Of a DNA stretch of 64,000 bases, positions 37,462 through 47,068 are shown one piece after another. Every line of letters begins with the position of its first letter. The stretch's first letter is position 1. This DNA comes from Chloroflexi bacterium TSY (GTDB lineage: Bacteria; Chloroflexota; Anaerolineae; Caldilineales; Caldilineaceae). The stretch lies in the NCBI GenBank assembly GCA_019217005.1, contig JAHBNG010000072.1, positions 8,159-72,158 of the forward strand, in the 5' to 3' direction. The translations under genes and the position numbers were made by a program. Below the pieces are notes generated by a model. That model saw only the letters and a program-made list of their open reading frames with translations, was not told where the DNA came from and ran no database searches.

Positions 37462-40275
37462 CTATTGGGGTACGGGGTGTTGAAAAAGAGAGGATTTAGT
37501 TAGAATATAGAGCATTGCAGTCACTTCATCCACATAAATAGAGCGTAAATTCCGTAGAGGGGTTCCTTCGGCGGCTTGAAATTGGTGTTGGTACGAACCT
37601 TCCTTGCTAAAGACCAAAATTCGATCCTGACCAGCGTCAGCAATGTAGACCAACGAGTTATCCTGTTCGCCAATATGAAGATCGACTGGTTCAGTTACTA
37701 AACCAACATCGTTTTCGAGTGCAAATGCTACCTGCTCACCTCGACGATAGCGAAGCAATAATCCGTCGCTCATCAGAAGCCAAATATCGCCATCAATGAC
37801 CATGGATTGTAGACCAGCAAATCCTTGAGAAACAACTGAGCGGATCCAGGGCTCAGGCTCGGACTCGTATTGTCCCGGTTGGTATCTGAAAATTTGCCCC
37901 TCTGCCTGATCGGCAATATAAAATCGCCCAAAGTAAGATTCAATCTGGCTGGGCACCTGCCAAGTTTCTTGGTTGCCAAAAGTAAGTAGACCTGCACCTT
38001 CCACTCGTTGATTATAACGGAAGATGTTGTGATTTGCATCCAATAAGAGCAGATTTGCTTTGTCTTCGACGCCGGGTATCGGCAACTGCCATGTCATATC
38101 GACAAGCGGACCAATTGATACAGAATCAATCACATCACCCTGGCGCAAAGTCAATTCTCCTTCAGGATTCAACAACGATTCTCTAGTTTCATTTAAGCGA
38201 TACCGCAAAACCTGATTACGCCCTTGGTCCAACACATAGATATCTTGGTCCACAACAAGCAGACGATGAGGAGAGGCATCCACTGGGAATCGTGCTAGTG
38301 GCTCCACTAATTTATAGAGAAGTTTGACTTGGAGGACACTCTGGAGTTCTTTTTCAATCCGAAGAGAGAGATCATTGATTGCCGCTGTGTTGCCGAGAAG
38401 GAGAGCGGCTTCTCTCAAGCTTTCCTGGGCCATTGTTAATTCTGTTCGCGCCGCGGCTTTGTCTCCCAAATCAAGCGCCGCACTTGCACTATATGCATGT
38501 GCTTCTGCGTTCGTATAGAACATATTACCTTGTGCCCGAACAGATGCTCCTTGCCGCCAAACAAGTGCAAAGACAACAATCGGGACAAGAACCATTAAAA
38601 GTACTGCAATTGAAATATAGAGGCGGGCTCGGCTACCTGTTGCAGGCTGGGGCGGCTGAAAGGTCCGTAGCGTGGCTGTTGTCCCAGAAAAGGCTGAGCG
38701 TTGCGATTGCATCTGCTGTGGTTCATCTGGGAAAACATCATGATCCAGCACCAAACTTGACTGGTATTGAACGCTTTCTGCGAATTGCTCCCTTTCTGAG
38801 CGCTCCGGGAAACTCTGAAGAGAAGACTCTTTTGCTTGGTCACGCTGATCAGGCAGAATGGTTGCTGCAATAAGTGCTCCAACTTTTCGCACCTGTCGAA
38901 CTACCTTGTCCAAACCTGTTCTATCCCAAATTGCTTGCTCTTGAGGCAGAGTAGGGCGTCCAAATGGTTGCCCCGCAGAGGGTTCGTTTCGTACCTGGGT
39001 TGCTTTGATACTATGTAGAGGGATAGCTTGAGGCTTGTTTGCTATCTCTGTGTCCAATCCAATCTGTGTATTTGAACTGGTCGTATTAGGTATTTCGGGC
39101 GGGATCTCTCTTTTTCGAACAGGAGTGGGTCCGAGATTTCCCTGATCGAGCATGGCGTTGCTCATTGGATCGAGTTGCGTCTCGGCTTCGTCGTCATCGA
39201 CGGTTTTGCGATTGGTTGCCCTGCTTATGGGGCTAGCCTTCTGTTGCATTAATCCCGGAGTATGGCTTTGAAAACGATTTGCGGATTGAGAAGGAACGTC
39301 GTGAACCGGTGGAGCAGCATTGAGCGCAGTCGGTAAATTGTGGAGAGGAACCTGACGCCCTGAATATGATGAATTTGCACTATGCTGGTCCGATTGATTT
39401 GGTGCTATCCGTATGTGAGGATCTGAAGTTTGTCCAGAAATCTCGTTTGACGTCTTGTCGTTTGTGCCAGCGAAATCGCTGTCCTGTTGCTGATTCTCGC
39501 TCTGAGTCCCGATTCCTTCCAAGATGAGCAACATACCTGGAATTGGCAGATAGTCTGTTTGTTGTGCCAAATAGTCCATAATGTCGTTGCTGGTATCCGG
39601 TTCAGCACCACTAACTGCTCCCAAAAGCTGACGGATGGGAATAGAGCGCAGCCAGCTTCGGCTTCCCAGAAATAAGATCCCTCCAGATTGGAGAGCTCGA
39701 CTATAAATGTGCCCGTCTGGTTCTATTTCGCCACCTAAACCGGACTCCACAGGCGTTTCGCGGGATGGAAACTGTTCAACTGCTTCATCCGAGATGATAA
39801 GAGCTAGTGCTGGTCCACTGCTCAAAATATTGAGGCGTTGCCGTATCAGCGATGCGCATGTCAGGCTGGCCCGTAAAGGAGCTTGCGGGCGGCTTTTGTT
39901 AATGGTTTGTAGAGCCAGATGAACCTGTTCAAGGATCTGCTGCAAAACTTGAGGCAGAGTTCCTTTGCCTGTGTAATATGCTTTTTGCGCGATGTTCAGT
40001 AAATATTCCGAGATTCGCCCAATTTGAGGGGCAGTATTGTCATCGATCGCTTTATGCGTCGCTAAACTTTTGTCGTCAGAACTTGCAGGATTGATATTCG
40101 TCACATAGAGTTCAAAGACTATATAGAACGAACCGCGAATAGCCTGATGAGATTGTGGTGACGGTTCAATCGCGCGTGCCCCTGGCTGTCGATCCCCGTT
40201 GATATTTTTGGAATAGACAACAGAACTACGATAGATAAGAGGGTGTTTTGGCTGATTTTTTGCAGATTGTACCAT
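37462..40275 (-). CDS. Large membrane protein: PP2C-like N-terminal domain, one TM helix, beta-propeller C-terminal domain
   Basis: About 937 residues from ATG 40275 (MVQSAKNQPKHP). The N-terminal ~230 residues have a PP2C-phosphatase-like layout (LLNIAQKAYYTGKGTLPQVLQQILEQVHLAL, RASLTCASLIRQRLNILSSGPALALII, GGILFLGSRSW) but lack clear metal-binding aspartates, so it may be a degenerate sensor. A long Ser/Gln-rich cytosolic linker, one helix (ARLYISIAVLLMVLVPIVVFALVW), a helical segment (AEAHAYSASAALDLGDKAAARTELTMAQ) and an extracytoplasmic NHL/propeller-like domain (HRLLVVDQDIYVLDQGRNQVLRYRL, GRFYIADQAEGQIFRYQPG, SLVYIADAGQDRILVF) follow. Function unknown. It shares the strand with the LCP gene. 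Confidence 0.7.
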   Translation of the reverse strand: MVQSAKNQPKHPLIYRSSVVYSKNINGDRQPGARAIEPSPQSHQAIRGSFYIVFELYVTNINPASSDDKSLATHKAIDDNTAPQIGRISEYLLNIAQKAYYTGKGTLPQVLQQILEQVHLALQTINKSRPQAPLRASLTCASLIRQRLNILSSGPALALIISDEAVEQFPSRETPVESGLGGEIEPDGHIYSRALQSGGILFLGSRSWLRSIPIRQLLGAVSGAEPDTSNDIMDYLAQQTDYLPIPGMLLILEGIGTQSENQQQDSDFAGTNDKTSNEISGQTSDPHIRIAPNQSDQHSANSSYSGRQVPLHNLPTALNAAPPVHDVPSQSANRFQSHTPGLMQQKASPISRATNRKTVDDDEAETQLDPMSNAMLDQGNLGPTPVRKREIPPEIPNTTSSNTQIGLDTEIANKPQAIPLHSIKATQVRNEPSAGQPFGRPTLPQEQAIWDRTGLDKVVRQVRKVGALIAATILPDQRDQAKESSLQSFPERSEREQFAESVQYQSSLVLDHDVFPDEPQQMQSQRSAFSGTTATLRTFQPPQPATGSRARLYISIAVLLMVLVPIVVFALVWRQGASVRAQGNMFYTNAEAHAYSASAALDLGDKAAARTELTMAQESLREAALLLGNTAAINDLSLRIEKELQSVLQVKLLYKLVEPLARFPVDASPHRLLVVDQDIYVLDQGRNQVLRYRLNETRESLLNPEGELTLRQGDVIDSVSIGPLVDMTWQLPIPGVEDKANLLLLDANHNIFRYNQRVEGAGLLTFGNQETWQVPSQIESYFGRFYIADQAEGQIFRYQPGQYESEPEPWIRSVVSQGFAGLQSMVIDGDIWLLMSDGLLLRYRRGEQVAFALENDVGLVTEPVDLHIGEQDNSLVYIADAGQDRILVFSKEGSYQHQFQAAEGTPLRNLRSIYVDEVTAMLYILTKSSLFQHPVPQ

Positions 40276-40509
40276 AATAGGGATTGTAACGTGCAACAGG
40301 TAGAATGTCAAGAGATTTCAGGGATTCGGAGCTAGGGAGCTGGGCAATTACCCAATTCTAACAATCAATCACCAGCCGCCAGCAACCAATGATCAACGAA
40401 AACGATCCAGGTCGAGCGAAATTTTGCGTGCACTCAATAGTTGCGCTACCATGCTGCTACCCCTTGAGTTATGATCCCAAGATTCCTATAACCCTTGACT
40501 AAAGCACCC

Positions 40510-41223
40510 ATGAGAAAACGTCAAGAATATTTCATGCGAATGTGTTTGACCCTGTTCGTGTTTACGATTCTCGGTTGTGGAGGAAGAGCAGCTCCCACTC
40601 GTACGCCATTTCCGACATGGACGCCAACACCAAATACAGAGCAAGCGAACAACAATGTTGCTGTACAAGCTGAGCCACAGAACGTACAAGTGAGCGGCAA
40701 TGAAAATAATAGTCTAGCAATTATTGCCGGTACACCAGCACCTGCTGTTGTCGCAACGCCTACAATTCTGCCACCGACGAACACGCCACAATTACCCGCA
40801 GAAACACCGACAGAATCGCCCACACTTACGCCTTTGCCGACACCAGAGTATGCATTTGAGTTGGAAGCAGCCGAGAAATTCCCGACTGATTCACTCGCTG
40901 TGAATGTTGTTCGTATCTTTCTCTACGTTTATTCCCCAGTAGAGTTTGGCTTACCCGGCTTTACCCTTGCTGTCAAGCACAACGAAACGCCATTGCTTGT
41001 TGACACTGTCTCAGAGAGTGGTTTGCCTCAGCAAACGCGTTCTGGGCCTAGTGCATTTACACGATTTACCAACATGAATTTGATCTTTGTCGAGCGACAG
41101 GTTGGTCGATGGGAAATTCAGTTGATTGATCAGAGCGGTGCAATTGTTGGGCCACCGGCTATTTTTGACTTGACCGCTGACGAAATTACCCGTGAACTTT
41201 ACTTGCGGTATAAATTGAAATAA
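40510..41223 (+). CDS. Lipoprotein with Thr/Pro stalk, unknown function
   Basis: About 237 residues starting MRKRQEYFMRMCLTLFVFTILGCGG, a clear lipoprotein signal (cysteine in ILGC). A Thr/Pro/Asn-rich stalk (TRTPFPTWTPTPN...PTESPTLTPLPTPEY) spans about residues 30-115. The C-terminal ~120 residues (FPTDSLAVNVVRIFLYVYSPVEFGLPGFTLAVKHN...WEIQLIDQSGAIVGPPAIFDLT) look like one beta-sandwich. I do not recognise the family. An ATG at 40534 is an alternative start. It is convergent with the SH3-containing gene at 41307. Confidence 0.75.
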   Translation: MRKRQEYFMRMCLTLFVFTILGCGGRAAPTRTPFPTWTPTPNTEQANNNVAVQAEPQNVQVSGNENNSLAIIAGTPAPAVVATPTILPPTNTPQLPAETPTESPTLTPLPTPEYAFELEAAEKFPTDSLAVNVVRIFLYVYSPVEFGLPGFTLAVKHNETPLLVDTVSESGLPQQTRSGPSAFTRFTNMNLIFVERQVGRWEIQLIDQSGAIVGPPAIFDLTADEITRELYLRYKLK

Positions 41224-41306
41224 AGTTCCATTGGTACATCTCTACTGCTATCCAGTAGTCCGCACTCATTAGATTCTTCACTTCTTCCAGAATGACCCGA
41301 TTCAAT

Positions 41307-42926
41307 CTACTGATATTGCAAAATCCAAACATCTGAGTCGCCTGGATCGGGGACAAAATAGAGATACATGGGGAATGCGATATCTGGCTCAATGAGGAAT
41401 TCGGCATTCCCTGACAGTCCTCCTCCCCATGCAGAACTCGCTGTGAATTGGACGCGACCTGGGTTAACCACAATCTGAACCGTTTCTTGAGGCTGTAGAT
41501 CATACTCGTCTGGTGAAAGCGTAAACCGAATTACATGTTCGAAGGAATTCGTCACAACAAGCACGGCTTGGCCTGTTGGAATGGCAACCGCGGGTGGTTC
41601 TTTCGCGGTCGCTTCAACCTCTCCGCTTTCAGACTCGTCTGCACCTTCGCCTTCCGTATTGGTTTCGGTTGCAGGAATTTCTGCCGCCGCGGTTGCCTCT
41701 TGTACAGGGATCAATCGTCCGTCCGTTACTTCGGCAAGTGGCAAGTCGGATACATCTCCGTTACAAATCACAAAATTTTCATTTGCCGTCACCCAGCCAC
41801 CTGCGGCCACGCGCTCATCGACAGCAAACCACAGAGCCGAAGGATCACGTCCGACCACAAGCACTGTCCCCGACTCCTGCTCTGTGCCACGGACCTTAGT
41901 GACAATCAGGTAATCCAATCCAGGACCGCTGCGGATATTTACGACAGGCACTTGAAGCTGACAAAGGAGTTGGGGTGGAGCCTCGATCACCTGACCACTT
42001 TGTGCAATGAGCGGTTCCAAGATTAGATTTGTAATTCGGCTATTCGGCAGCCCCCCAGAAGTTGTGACTTCGTTCAATGTGTAGTAGAAACCTGGAGAGA
42101 CCGTTTGCGGTGCCCATTCACAGACCGTTGTCTCGTCAATTGAGATACAACTACGTAGGAAAAATTGAATGACTGGACTGCTATCAACAAGGAATTCTTG
42201 AACGGCAGATGGGCCGAGCTCATAGACCGTATTATTGTAGACGATGGGCTCACGTGTGGTCATCCGATTTTGAACCCATATCTGGTTGTCGGGTGGTGCA
42301 CCCGCTTCTTCTATCACGAGGCGGAGAGGGAAATTTTCAGGCGCATCATTAAAAACTTCATAGAATCCGTCCTGATTGACAAGATAGGGATCCCAAAAGC
42401 AATTGCTGTCCGTTTGAGGTGTATCAGCATCGCAGCTGTAGAGATTGATCACAGAGTTATCACGCAGCAACTGGATACCAAGAGAACGCAATGGGGCGAC
42501 GCGATAGAGTTGACCATCAAGAAAGAATGTGACGTTTGCTGTGGTACGATTGGCAATGATGGTGCCCTCTAGGGGCTGAGCATATTGAGCATCTAATACA
42601 GCATCATTATCGATGTCAAGAGTGTCAACATCATCTGTATCCAATGTTGCATTCTCGGTGATAGAAACGGTTTCCGAAAGATTCTCGGTTTGGGTGATGC
42701 TTTCAGTCGTAGAGATAACCTCCTGTCCGTAAATTGAACGAAGTTCTTCCCTCGTCGGTCCAAATTCACTGGCCATTGCGTGTATAGCGAATTGCCCAAA
42801 CTCAACTCTATTGTAGTCTGGTCTGGGTATATTAAATGCTGTGTAGGGTGCTGCATGGGGGAATGAAAACCAGAAGACGAGCGAAAGAGCAAGCGTGGAG
42901 AAGATGGGTAACAATCTTGGGTGCAT
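41307..42926 (-). CDS. Secreted protein with SH3-like domain, unknown function
   Basis: A 539-residue protein with an N-terminal signal peptide (LPIFSTLALSLVFWFSFPHAAPY). A Thr/Glu-rich region precedes a repeated beta-rich segment: ANVTFFLDGQLYRVAPLRSLGIQLL...DGFYEVFND and the parallel PIVYNNTVYELGPSAVQEFLV...PGFYYTLNE. A bacterial SH3 domain (VNIRSGPGLDYLIVTKVRGTEQESGTVLVVGRD) follows. The tail has an Ala/Glu linker and an EHVIRFTLSPDEYDLQPQETVQIVV beta-strand region. SH3-type domains of this kind usually bind cell-wall material. No catalytic domain is seen. The frame is intact. Confidence 0.78.
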   Translation of the reverse strand: MHPRLLPIFSTLALSLVFWFSFPHAAPYTAFNIPRPDYNRVEFGQFAIHAMASEFGPTREELRSIYGQEVISTTESITQTENLSETVSITENATLDTDDVDTLDIDNDAVLDAQYAQPLEGTIIANRTTANVTFFLDGQLYRVAPLRSLGIQLLRDNSVINLYSCDADTPQTDSNCFWDPYLVNQDGFYEVFNDAPENFPLRLVIEEAGAPPDNQIWVQNRMTTREPIVYNNTVYELGPSAVQEFLVDSSPVIQFFLRSCISIDETTVCEWAPQTVSPGFYYTLNEVTTSGGLPNSRITNLILEPLIAQSGQVIEAPPQLLCQLQVPVVNIRSGPGLDYLIVTKVRGTEQESGTVLVVGRDPSALWFAVDERVAAGGWVTANENFVICNGDVSDLPLAEVTDGRLIPVQEATAAAEIPATETNTEGEGADESESGEVEATAKEPPAVAIPTGQAVLVVTNSFEHVIRFTLSPDEYDLQPQETVQIVVNPGRVQFTASSAWGGGLSGNAEFLIEPDIAFPMYLYFVPDPGDSDVWILQYQ

Positions 42927-42964
42927 GAGTTCCTCGCTTGTAAGATAATCTTAAAGATCCCTCA

Positions 42965-43013
42965 ATATAAAATCAGGCGCAAGAGAGAATTTCTCTCTTG
43001 CGCCTGATTTTAT
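42965..43013. terminator. Large bidirectional hairpin terminator
   Basis: A nearly perfect palindrome with arms of about 20 bases (AAAATCAGGCGCAAGAGAGA and complement) flanked by A- and T-rich ends on either side. It lies between the 3' end region of rpmG and the start of the SH3 gene upstream region, and would end the leftward rpmG transcript. Confidence 0.75.
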
Positions 43014-43132
43014 ATTTCGTATAGACCAAACCTGACCGTAAATGAGAAGAGCCCATTTGAACTAAATGGGTCGGATTCTTCTTGTCCACGGCAGGGGGGA
43101 GTCTATTTTTGTCATCCAAATAGAAATCTATT

Positions 43133-43294
43133 TTATTTTGTCTCTCGGTATAATACATGCCGTCTGAGAGTTGGATCATACTTTCGCAGTTCCAGGCGAT
43201 TTGGATCATTCCGCCTATTTTTTGATGTGAGATAGACGTGCGAACTTTCAGTACTGCGCATTTTGACTAACTGTCTTGGTCCTTTTTTGGCCAT
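43133..43294 (-). CDS. rpmG: 50S ribosomal protein L33
   Basis: A short gene of 53 codons on the minus strand: ATG at 43292-43294, stop TAA at 43133-43135, with AAGGAG upstream at good spacing. The protein begins [20 protein letters not shown], then [20 protein letters not shown] and [13 protein letters not shown], the standard bL33 pattern. It lacks the CxxC zinc pairs, so it is the zinc-free type. It binds 23S rRNA in the large subunit. Confidence 0.95.
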   Translation of the reverse strand: MAKKGPRQLVKMRSTESSHVYLTSKNRRNDPNRLELRKYDPTLRRHVLYRETK

Positions 43295-43317
43295 AATAAT
43301 GCTCCTTGACTATCAGG

Positions 43318-43390
43318 TGTGTACCACAAAAAATGTAAATGGAACTGGCTCTCTGATTGTATCGTCTCCATCAACACTTTGGGACACACT
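43318..43390. repeat. Palindromic MITE-like repeat (GTGTACCACA family), copy 2
   Basis: The ends GTGTACCACAAAAAATGTAA and ACACTTTGGGACACAC match the copy at 25192-25268. It sits between rpmG and the S1-domain gene. Confidence 0.6.
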
Positions 43391-43392
43391 GT

Positions 43393-44688
43393 CTAACTAT
43401 CAGAAGTTGTATTGAGTGTACGCGAGAAAATGTCGTCTTGGAGTCCTTTTTCACGATTTGCTCGTTGTTTTACCTTGCGTTGCTTACGTTTATTTTTCGA
43501 ACCACCAGATTCCATCGCTCGTTTGAAGGCTAACTCCATCGCAGACAACACTTCATTTTCTTCAGCTTCTTCCTCGACTTCCTCTTCTAACTCCTCAGCA
43601 ACTTCTTCAATTTCTTCTTCTAATTCTGGCTCAGGTCGCAAACCCTTTAGGCTCAGATCGATGCGATAACGACGACGATTGAGAGCAATGATCTTTACTT
43701 CTATCTCTTCACCGACCTGTACGATATCTTCAGGTTGTTTGACATACCCATTGCTCATTTCACGAATATGCAGCAAAGCGTCGCGTCCAACACCGACATC
43801 AATAAACGCACCATAGGGGGCAATACGGGTGACCTTTCCGGGTAAGATATCCCCTTCATTTAGATCACGGATCGTCTTGGTGTCCGGCGAAACCATTGTG
43901 AGGCTGATTCGATTGCGTTCGCGATCAAGCTGTTTGATCCAAACTGTCACTTCCTGCCCTTTGCTTAAGACGTCTGCAACTTTCCCAACTCTCTGCACGG
44001 ATAGTTCCGACACATGGAGCAGACCATCGCGTCCGACACCAATGTCAATGAAGGCACCAAAATCGGCGATTCGTTTTACCGTACCTTGCAGTTCCTGCCC
44101 CACACTGAGGACACGAACCACGCGTTTCTTGTTGTCTACCCTCTTTGCATTTTGACTGGGGGGAGCGGCTGTGGCGGCGCTAGAATCACTATCTGATTCA
44201 TCGCTCTTCGATGCTTCTATCTCTTTCTCTGGCTGAGCCGACTCAGATGCACTCGCTGTCGGTGCACTAGGTATTGGCGCATTGTCTGTAACACCATTGT
44301 CGGCTTCCTGAACAGAATTTTCGACCTCCACAGCTGCTTCGTTGGGTCTTGATTCGACAGATACTGAAGCAGAATCGACAACTGTTTCTTCTCTCACCAT
44401 TTCTTTTACTTCTTTAGATGCTTCTGTTGCATCTATCGTGGCTGTTTCAACAGGCTCAACAGTTGCTGTTGTCGTGCTGTTTGTGTCGACTACTTCTGTT
44501 TCAGGTGTTGTTTCAACCGTGGTTGTTTGGGGTGCAACATCTGCCTCCGCTAAACTGTCGTCAGTTGCGGAGGTTTCCACCTCAACAGAAGCTGATTTGA
44601 CAGGATCTGTTTCGACGGGATTTGCCTCGATAGGCGGGCTAATTTCCTGAACCCCATTTTCTATAACTGTTTCTAATTGCTCACTCAT
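43393..44688 (-). CDS. S1 RNA-binding domain protein with two S1 repeats
   Basis: A 431-residue protein from ATG 44688 (MSEQLETVIENGVQE), preceded by GGGAGG. The first ~205 residues are low-complexity acidic and Thr/Val-rich. Two S1 domains follow: VGQELQGTVKRIADFGAFIDIGVGRDGLLHVSELS and EGDILPGKVTRIAPYGAFIDVGVGRDALLHIREMS, both with the full aromatic/Arg RNA-binding surface. The C-terminal end is Glu-rich and then Lys/Arg-rich (SKNKRKQRKVKQRANREK). It resembles the ribosomal S1/YugI class and probably binds RNA in translation; a true S1 has more repeats. Frame intact. Confidence 0.88.
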   Translation of the reverse strand: MSEQLETVIENGVQEISPPIEANPVETDPVKSASVEVETSATDDSLAEADVAPQTTTVETTPETEVVDTNSTTTATVEPVETATIDATEASKEVKEMVREETVVDSASVSVESRPNEAAVEVENSVQEADNGVTDNAPIPSAPTASASESAQPEKEIEASKSDESDSDSSAATAAPPSQNAKRVDNKKRVVRVLSVGQELQGTVKRIADFGAFIDIGVGRDGLLHVSELSVQRVGKVADVLSKGQEVTVWIKQLDRERNRISLTMVSPDTKTIRDLNEGDILPGKVTRIAPYGAFIDVGVGRDALLHIREMSNGYVKQPEDIVQVGEEIEVKIIALNRRRYRIDLSLKGLRPEPELEEEIEEVAEELEEEVEEEAEENEVLSAMELAFKRAMESGGSKNKRKQRKVKQRANREKGLQDDIFSRTLNTTSDS

Positions 44689-44760
44689 GAATATAATGCC
44701 TCCCGCGATGCCTGCCAGCAATAACAAACCTAAAGAATGATAGACTCGCTGCTCAATAAA

Positions 44761-44874
44761 TAATTCGGTTGTGGCTGCGGGTTAAGTGATACAATTTGTA
44801 TAGATTCTCGTCGTAGTCTGAAAATCTGGCACTCGTTGACGACTAATCACTTACGGGACAGCCACTATTATAAT
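44761..44874. repeat. Palindromic repeat (GTGGCTG...AAGTGAT family)
   Basis: The left arm TGTGGCTGCGGGTTAAGTGA and the right arm ATCACTTACGGGACAGCCAC pair imperfectly. A half copy (CATCACTTACTGGACAGCCG) is at 51333-51356, just outside the right end of an IS. It is a small MITE-like element. The remaining spacer up to 45293 holds two more palindromic repeats and no gene. Confidence 0.55.
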
Positions 44875-44950
44875 TCGCTTGTTTGCTGTGATCCTCAAAG
44901 ATAGTTCTAAGACAATAAATCCCAAAAAGTAGTTTGCCGAACGTTCTAAC

Positions 44951-45023
44951 AGCCATATCATTTAAATTTCAGACAATTGGTCCTCAACAGAAAACGATTC
45001 GATTGTCCGAAGTTTAAGTGGCA
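44951..45023. repeat. Palindromic repeat (TTAAACTTCGGACAAT family), inverted copy
   Basis: The reverse-orientation copy contains AACAGAAAACGATTCGATTG and GTCCGAAGTTTAAGTGGC. It is more diverged than the other two copies (TTTCAGACAATTGG). Confidence 0.75.
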
Positions 45024-45028
45024 TCTTT

Positions 45029-45110
45029 ATAAGTGTTTATCCGAGAAATTCTGTGACCATGCGTTCTCACTCGAGAGGTCGGACTCACAACCGCTTTTGA
45101 ACCGACCTGA
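45029..45110. repeat. Palindromic repeat (CGAAAAGTGGTTGTGAGTCC family), inverted copy
   Basis: The reverse-strand copy contains TTATCCGAGAAATTCTGTG and CGGACTCACAACCGCTTTT. It adjoins the TTAAACTTCGGACAAT repeat, as in the riboswitch insertion. Confidence 0.75.
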
Positions 45111-45293
45111 ATTGAACGCTTTGTTCGTTTCAAGTGTACACAGCATTCGAGGTTCGTTAGGGAAACTAAATATTGTATACAATTGTGACAAATGAGGCAA
45201 ACAATCTAATCTGGTATTTACATTCAAATGTAATAATGTATTATTACTCGATAGTTGTATTTTGAGCAGGTGCCGGATTTGACAAAGTCAAAA

Positions 45294-46693
45294 TTAAGCA
45301 GAGCAGGCCTGCTGTTTGGCGAAAAGGGTAGCGAAGACCTCTGCAATCTCCTGTCCGTCATTCAAGGCATGATGTGCAGTCAAGATGAGATCTTGAATTA
45401 GTGACTGAGCTTGCTGCCGAGTAGCCTCACCAAGGGATTTGCTGGGCGAGAATTGAGTTTTAGCCAATGATGGTCCCAAACAATCAAGGTGCAAGAGAGA
45501 ATAAGCCACGAAGACCAGAGACCAATGTTTTTGAAAGGCGTGGGCAGTTCGCATGCAATATTCATCAAGGCCAAGCAGTTGTTTACCATCCTGATAAACC
45601 GTCTCGATAGGCCAACGAAGCAGGTAAATCGAGAGAATGCGTTTGGCATTACAATCAGTGCGATTGGTCACTAAAACGGCATAATTGCCTTGCAATTCAG
45701 GATTATCAAAACTAATCACGATGCATACCTTGCCGATAGAAGGGATACGCACAGTCATGGTAAAGGTATAGTAAGTACGACCATCAATGGTGACAGGTTT
45801 GTAGGCATTCTGGGGGATGTAGGGGACCAACTCTTTGACTTTAATATGTGGCCCTCGAAAGTTATCGGCTGACCGTCTTCATCTCGCAAACGAAAGCTAT
45901 TTGTCTCCAGATTGCGATTGCACTTCAAGATGCTGATCCAATCTTTATTCAGACGATCGAGTACAGCTAGAAGATCTGGAGCGAGATACCAACCATCGAA
46001 GAGAGCCCAACCAAAGATAAGGGTTCGTTCAACAGCTTTTCAACCAGTTCACTGGCAATGGTTATCTTGGTCTTAAACGCTTCGTCTAGCCCTCGAAAGG
46101 CGGGGTCAGTTAATAGGTGGCTATCCACTCGTTTATGAAAAGCGGTTCGTTCTTTCTTTTCTTGGGAATCTCAGTCACTGGGAAATGGTTTCCACAAATG
46201 CTTCCCAGTCGGTAAACTCTTCGTACCGTCGGTAGATACTTGCATCGACCGGAAAACGAACAGCGCCACTGACATAGTGACTTGTGACTAAGTTATGAGC
46301 CAGTGGATGCTGACCATTGCTATGATTGTAGTGGGTGTCGATATACTCGAACAGACTTCCCACGTGTTCACATAGTGTATCGTCAATCGCTAATACCGAT
46401 TCTGACTCTGAACGTTGGTATTGTGCTGTCTCTGACTTCATGTAACCTATACGCTCATCATTGAGTTTTTCGGCTCGCCAAGGAGCTTCACTCAAATACC
46501 GTGATATATTCGTCTTATCTGCACTATCTAGAATGCAGCGGGCAATATTTGCCATGCTTTTGTTGTCCAAGACCATCAGACCCGTCAGATAGTTTTCAAA
46601 GTGGCGAAACTGTTTACGATTGGCAAATACTGAACGAAAGGTTTCGCTATGCTCCCTGACCAGTGGCGCTACATTCACTATCGGCAATTGCAT
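45294..46693 (-). pseudogene. IS701-like DDE transposase, frameshifted
   Basis: The N-terminal half starts at ATG 46693 and reads NRKQFRHFENYLTGLMVLDNKSMANIA, NISRYLSEAPW and VLAIDDTLCEHVGSLFEYIDTHYNHS, typical of the IS701/DDE_5 endonuclease family (first catalytic Asp in AIDDT). It stops at 46175. Frames change between 46175 and 45830. The C-terminal half (45294-45830) has YAVLVTNRTDCNAKRILSIYLLRWPIETVYQDGKQLLGLDEY, with the catalytic Glu. At least two frame breaks make it inactive. Inverted ends of the element are not clear to me. A 155-bp MITE has inserted about 30 bases upstream of its start. Confidence 0.85.
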
Positions 46694-46723
46694 CTTGATG
46701 GCTCCTTTTTCGCACTTTTTTCT

Positions 46724-46878
46724 GGGGTGGTTCAGAATTAGGTTTACACTTTTGATACATAGATAAAAATCTATATGAGGTCATTTTCTGCCTGAGCATG
46801 GCTCAAAGTAGAAAATATAAACATCTTTTCTCTTTGCAAAAATGTAAACCTAATTGTCCGCCTAAAATGAACCACCCC
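46724..46878. mobile_element. 155-bp MITE (copy 2) with 8-bp target duplication TTTTTTCT
   Basis: The ends GGGGTGGTTCA / TGAACCACCCC and inner pair AGGTTTACACTTTT / AAATGTAAACCT are as in copy 1 at 21553-21707. TTTTTTCT is duplicated at 46716-46723 and 46879-46886. The centre is more diverged than the ends. Both copies are exactly 155 bp. Confidence 0.92.
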
Positions 46879-47068
46879 TTTTTTCTTGATGCAATCTATT
46901 GAGATGACTTTTGTCTCTTTTGTCAAATTTGGAAAATATTCATTTCACAACTATCGAGTTATTATACTTATATGACGTAAGAATGCCAAAGATAGTAATG
47001 GTTAAAATACACCTGGAGGGATTTCTTTCTTGCAAATCCCGAAATATATTATATTTTTAGGAATCAGT

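Noticed and set aside
43393..44688. Authentic ribosomal protein S1 (rpsA)
   Set aside because: Only two S1 repeats and a long low-complexity N-terminus; the usual protein has four to six repeats.
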